Assembly (NCBI RefSeq): GCF_003122365.1
Contig: NZ_CP029254.1
Span: forward strand, 1,875,001 to 1,939,000
Direction of reading: 5' to 3'
DNA from: Streptomyces spongiicola
GTDB lineage: Bacteria > Actinomycetota > Actinomycetes > Streptomycetales > Streptomycetaceae
Length of the DNA: 64,000 nt
The notes beneath the pieces were generated by a model. It saw nothing but the letters and a program-made list of their open reading frames with translations, was not told the DNA's origin and did no database searches. The position numbers and the translations under genes are program-made. Shown here in pieces: positions 62,851 to 64,000 of the stretch (its first letter is position 1; each line of letters opens with the position of its first letter).

Positions 62851-63803
62851 CACCGCTCCCCGGTACGGTCGGCCAGGGCCGATACCTGCGCCGGGGCCGA
62901 TACCTGCGCCGGGGCCGATACCTGGGCCGGGGCCGATACCTGGGCCTGAGCCCGGGTTTGGGGCTGAGCCTGAGCCTGGGCTTGGGCCTGGGCCTGGGCC
63001 TGGGGCCGAGCCTGGGCCTGGGCCTGGGTCGGCCGGGCCCGGTGGGGGGACCCGAGGGCCAGTCCGATCAGCTGTGCCCGGCCGGACCCGTCGATGCCCA
63101 GATGGGTGCGTCCCGCCGCACCGAGCACACCGGCGAACACGGAGCCGGCGGCTCCGAGGGAGAGGGCCGCGAGCCAGGTGGCGTGGGCCAGCGCCGCGCC
63201 GCGTGCCAGCAGCAGCCGGTGGCCACCCGCCCCGTGCCGTTCGGCGGTCGCCGCGAGGTCGCCGTGGACCACCACGAGAGCCGGTGCATCGCCGAACTCC
63301 AGTTGCAGCACCAGGTCGGCGAGCGGCGGAAGGTCGCGCGGCTCGGGCTCCAGCCGCCGTGCCCCGGGGACATAGTGGTGGCAGCCGTCGGGAACGCCCA
63401 GGAGCCGCTGGACCAGTACGGTCGCGGACGGCGCCGGGAGGGTGGGGAAGGCCGGCCGCCACAGGCGCTCGTCCTGCTCGAAGGCGTAACCGAGGGCCCG
63501 GACGAGGACGTCACCGTCCATGGGTTCGGGTGCCCAGTGCCGCTGGGCGGTGCGGCGGCGCAGCGCCTGGACGGGGTCGCCGGGCAGCGGGGGAACCGCT
63601 CCGGGCCGGAACCCGGTGCCTGTGCCAGTGCCGGTGCCGGTGCCGGTGCCGGACACCGTGGCGGCGGGGGACACCGTGGCGGCGGGGACGGTCGGCGTGG
63701 TGGGTGGCCTGGTGCGTGGCGTGGTGCGTGGTGCGTGGTGCGGTGCGGTGGGCGGTGCGGCCAGCAGCTCCTCGGTGAGGCGGGCCGTGTCGATCAGCGG
63801 CAC
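62850..63803 (-). CDS. Nitroreductase-fold (SagB/azoline dehydrogenase-like) protein
   Basis: 317 aa. Nitroreductase-like pieces: RRRTAQRHWAPEPMDGDVLVRALGYAF (FMN phosphate-binding start) and GHRLLLARGAALAHATWLAALSLGAAGSVFAG. In azole RiPPs such enzymes oxidise azolines to azoles. Low-complexity parts: a TG run and PTTP-rich lead near the N-terminus, QAQAQA and four copies of SAPAQV at the C-terminus. GTG 63803 with AAGGGAG upstream, overlapping the next gene by 10 nt. Start moderately sure. Confidence 0.75.
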   Translation of the reverse strand: MPLIDTARLTEELLAAPPTAPHHAPRTTPRTRPPTTPTVPAATVSPAATVSGTGTGTGTGTGTGFRPGAVPPLPGDPVQALRRRTAQRHWAPEPMDGDVLVRALGYAFEQDERLWRPAFPTLPAPSATVLVQRLLGVPDGCHHYVPGARRLEPEPRDLPPLADLVLQLEFGDAPALVVVHGDLAATAERHGAGGHRLLLARGAALAHATWLAALSLGAAGSVFAGVLGAAGRTHLGIDGSGRAQLIGLALGSPHRARPTQAQAQARPQAQAQAQAQAQAQPQTRAQAQVSAPAQVSAPAQVSAPAQVSALADRTGER

Positions 63804-64000
63804 GAGCCGCTCCCTTCGTCGTGGAGCCGAACGGCGGCGGTGATGAGCGCGGGCCCGGCGGCGCCCACGAGGAGTTCCCGGTGCCGTTGCAGGGGATGGG
63901 GGTCGAGCAGCCCGTGCGCCAGCCCGATCGCCCGGGCCGTGAGAGCGAGCTGGGCCAGCGCGCACCCGGTGTCGAGGTTCCCCACGCGGTAGGCGAAGGG
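63794..64000 (-). CDS. Second nitroreductase-like protein (5' part missing)
   Basis: Last 68 codons only; the gene continues past the window edge. YRVGNLDTGCALAQLALTARAIG then LAHGLLDPHPLQRHRELLVGAA is typical of the C-terminal half of nitroreductase-family dehydrogenases. It overlaps the following gene by 10 nt, so the two are probably subunits or paralogues made together. Confidence 0.65.
   Translation of the reverse strand, partial: PFAYRVGNLDTGCALAQLALTARAIGLAHGLLDPHPLQRHRELLVGAAGPALITAAVRLHDEGSGSCR

Overview
The window is Streptomyces chromosome. It has very high GC, GTG and TTG starts, strong G/C at third codon positions, and much of its gene order matches, from memory, the S. coelicolor core from about SCO2925 to SCO2969 (hppD, murA, hup, malic enzyme, HelD, sigU/rsuA, nnaR, narK, ssrA/smpB, ftsEX). 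No plasmid, phage or transposase gene is visible.

Layout. 1-10.8 kb: a glycolate-oxidase-type flavoprotein (cut by the edge), a TPR protein, hppD with a divergent Lrp/AsnC regulator, a Lon-like membrane protease, an IclR regulator, a DEAD/DEAH helicase and an MFS exporter. 10.9-20.1 kb: an accessory island holding a complete FxLD lanthipeptide cluster on the minus strand (small membrane protein, methyltransferase, 59-aa precursor, full-length LanB dehydratase, LanC cyclase, FxLD-system methyltransferase), with a divergent XRE-TPR regulator and a GNAT gene. Gene scraps lie at both island edges. LanB and the small membrane protein each contain one TTA codon, so the bldA tRNA probably limits expression. 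20.1-25.7 kb: a three-gene xanthine-dehydrogenase-like operon whose large subunit lacks the usual active-site glutamate and whose Fe-S subunit carries a 580-residue low-complexity extension.

26-47 kb: housekeeping and envelope genes. These are DUF4287/DUF998 with a TetR regulator, DUF3039, YqgE, murA, HU, malic enzyme, HelD, an ECF sigma/anti-sigma pair, CGNR protein, nnaR-narK with a GlnR box, and a three-gene surface-polysaccharide operon (membrane protein, deacetylase-glycosyltransferase, acyltransferase). 46.4-55.1 kb: a LysR/MFS pair, a PIN-toxin remnant, tmRNA, SmpB, an S41 protease, FtsX/FtsE, a zinc-ribbon membrane protein and a repeat-rich LAxTG surface protein. 55.4-56.5 kb: an XRE/DUF397 pair.

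56.8-64 kb (running off the edge): a second RiPP cluster with four tandem precursor genes, a split LanB (glutamylation enzyme plus separate elimination enzyme), a PqqD-like recognition domain fused to an M50 membrane metalloprotease, and two nitroreductase-fold genes. No LanC is visible, and one precursor has a single cysteine. Azole or thiopeptide-like chemistry with dehydroamino acids is therefore more likely than a standard lanthipeptide. This is the best candidate for an undescribed system.

A theme of the window is short tandem repeats: most larger intergenic gaps hold 7-45 bp arrays, and several proteins carry in-frame low-complexity expansions.
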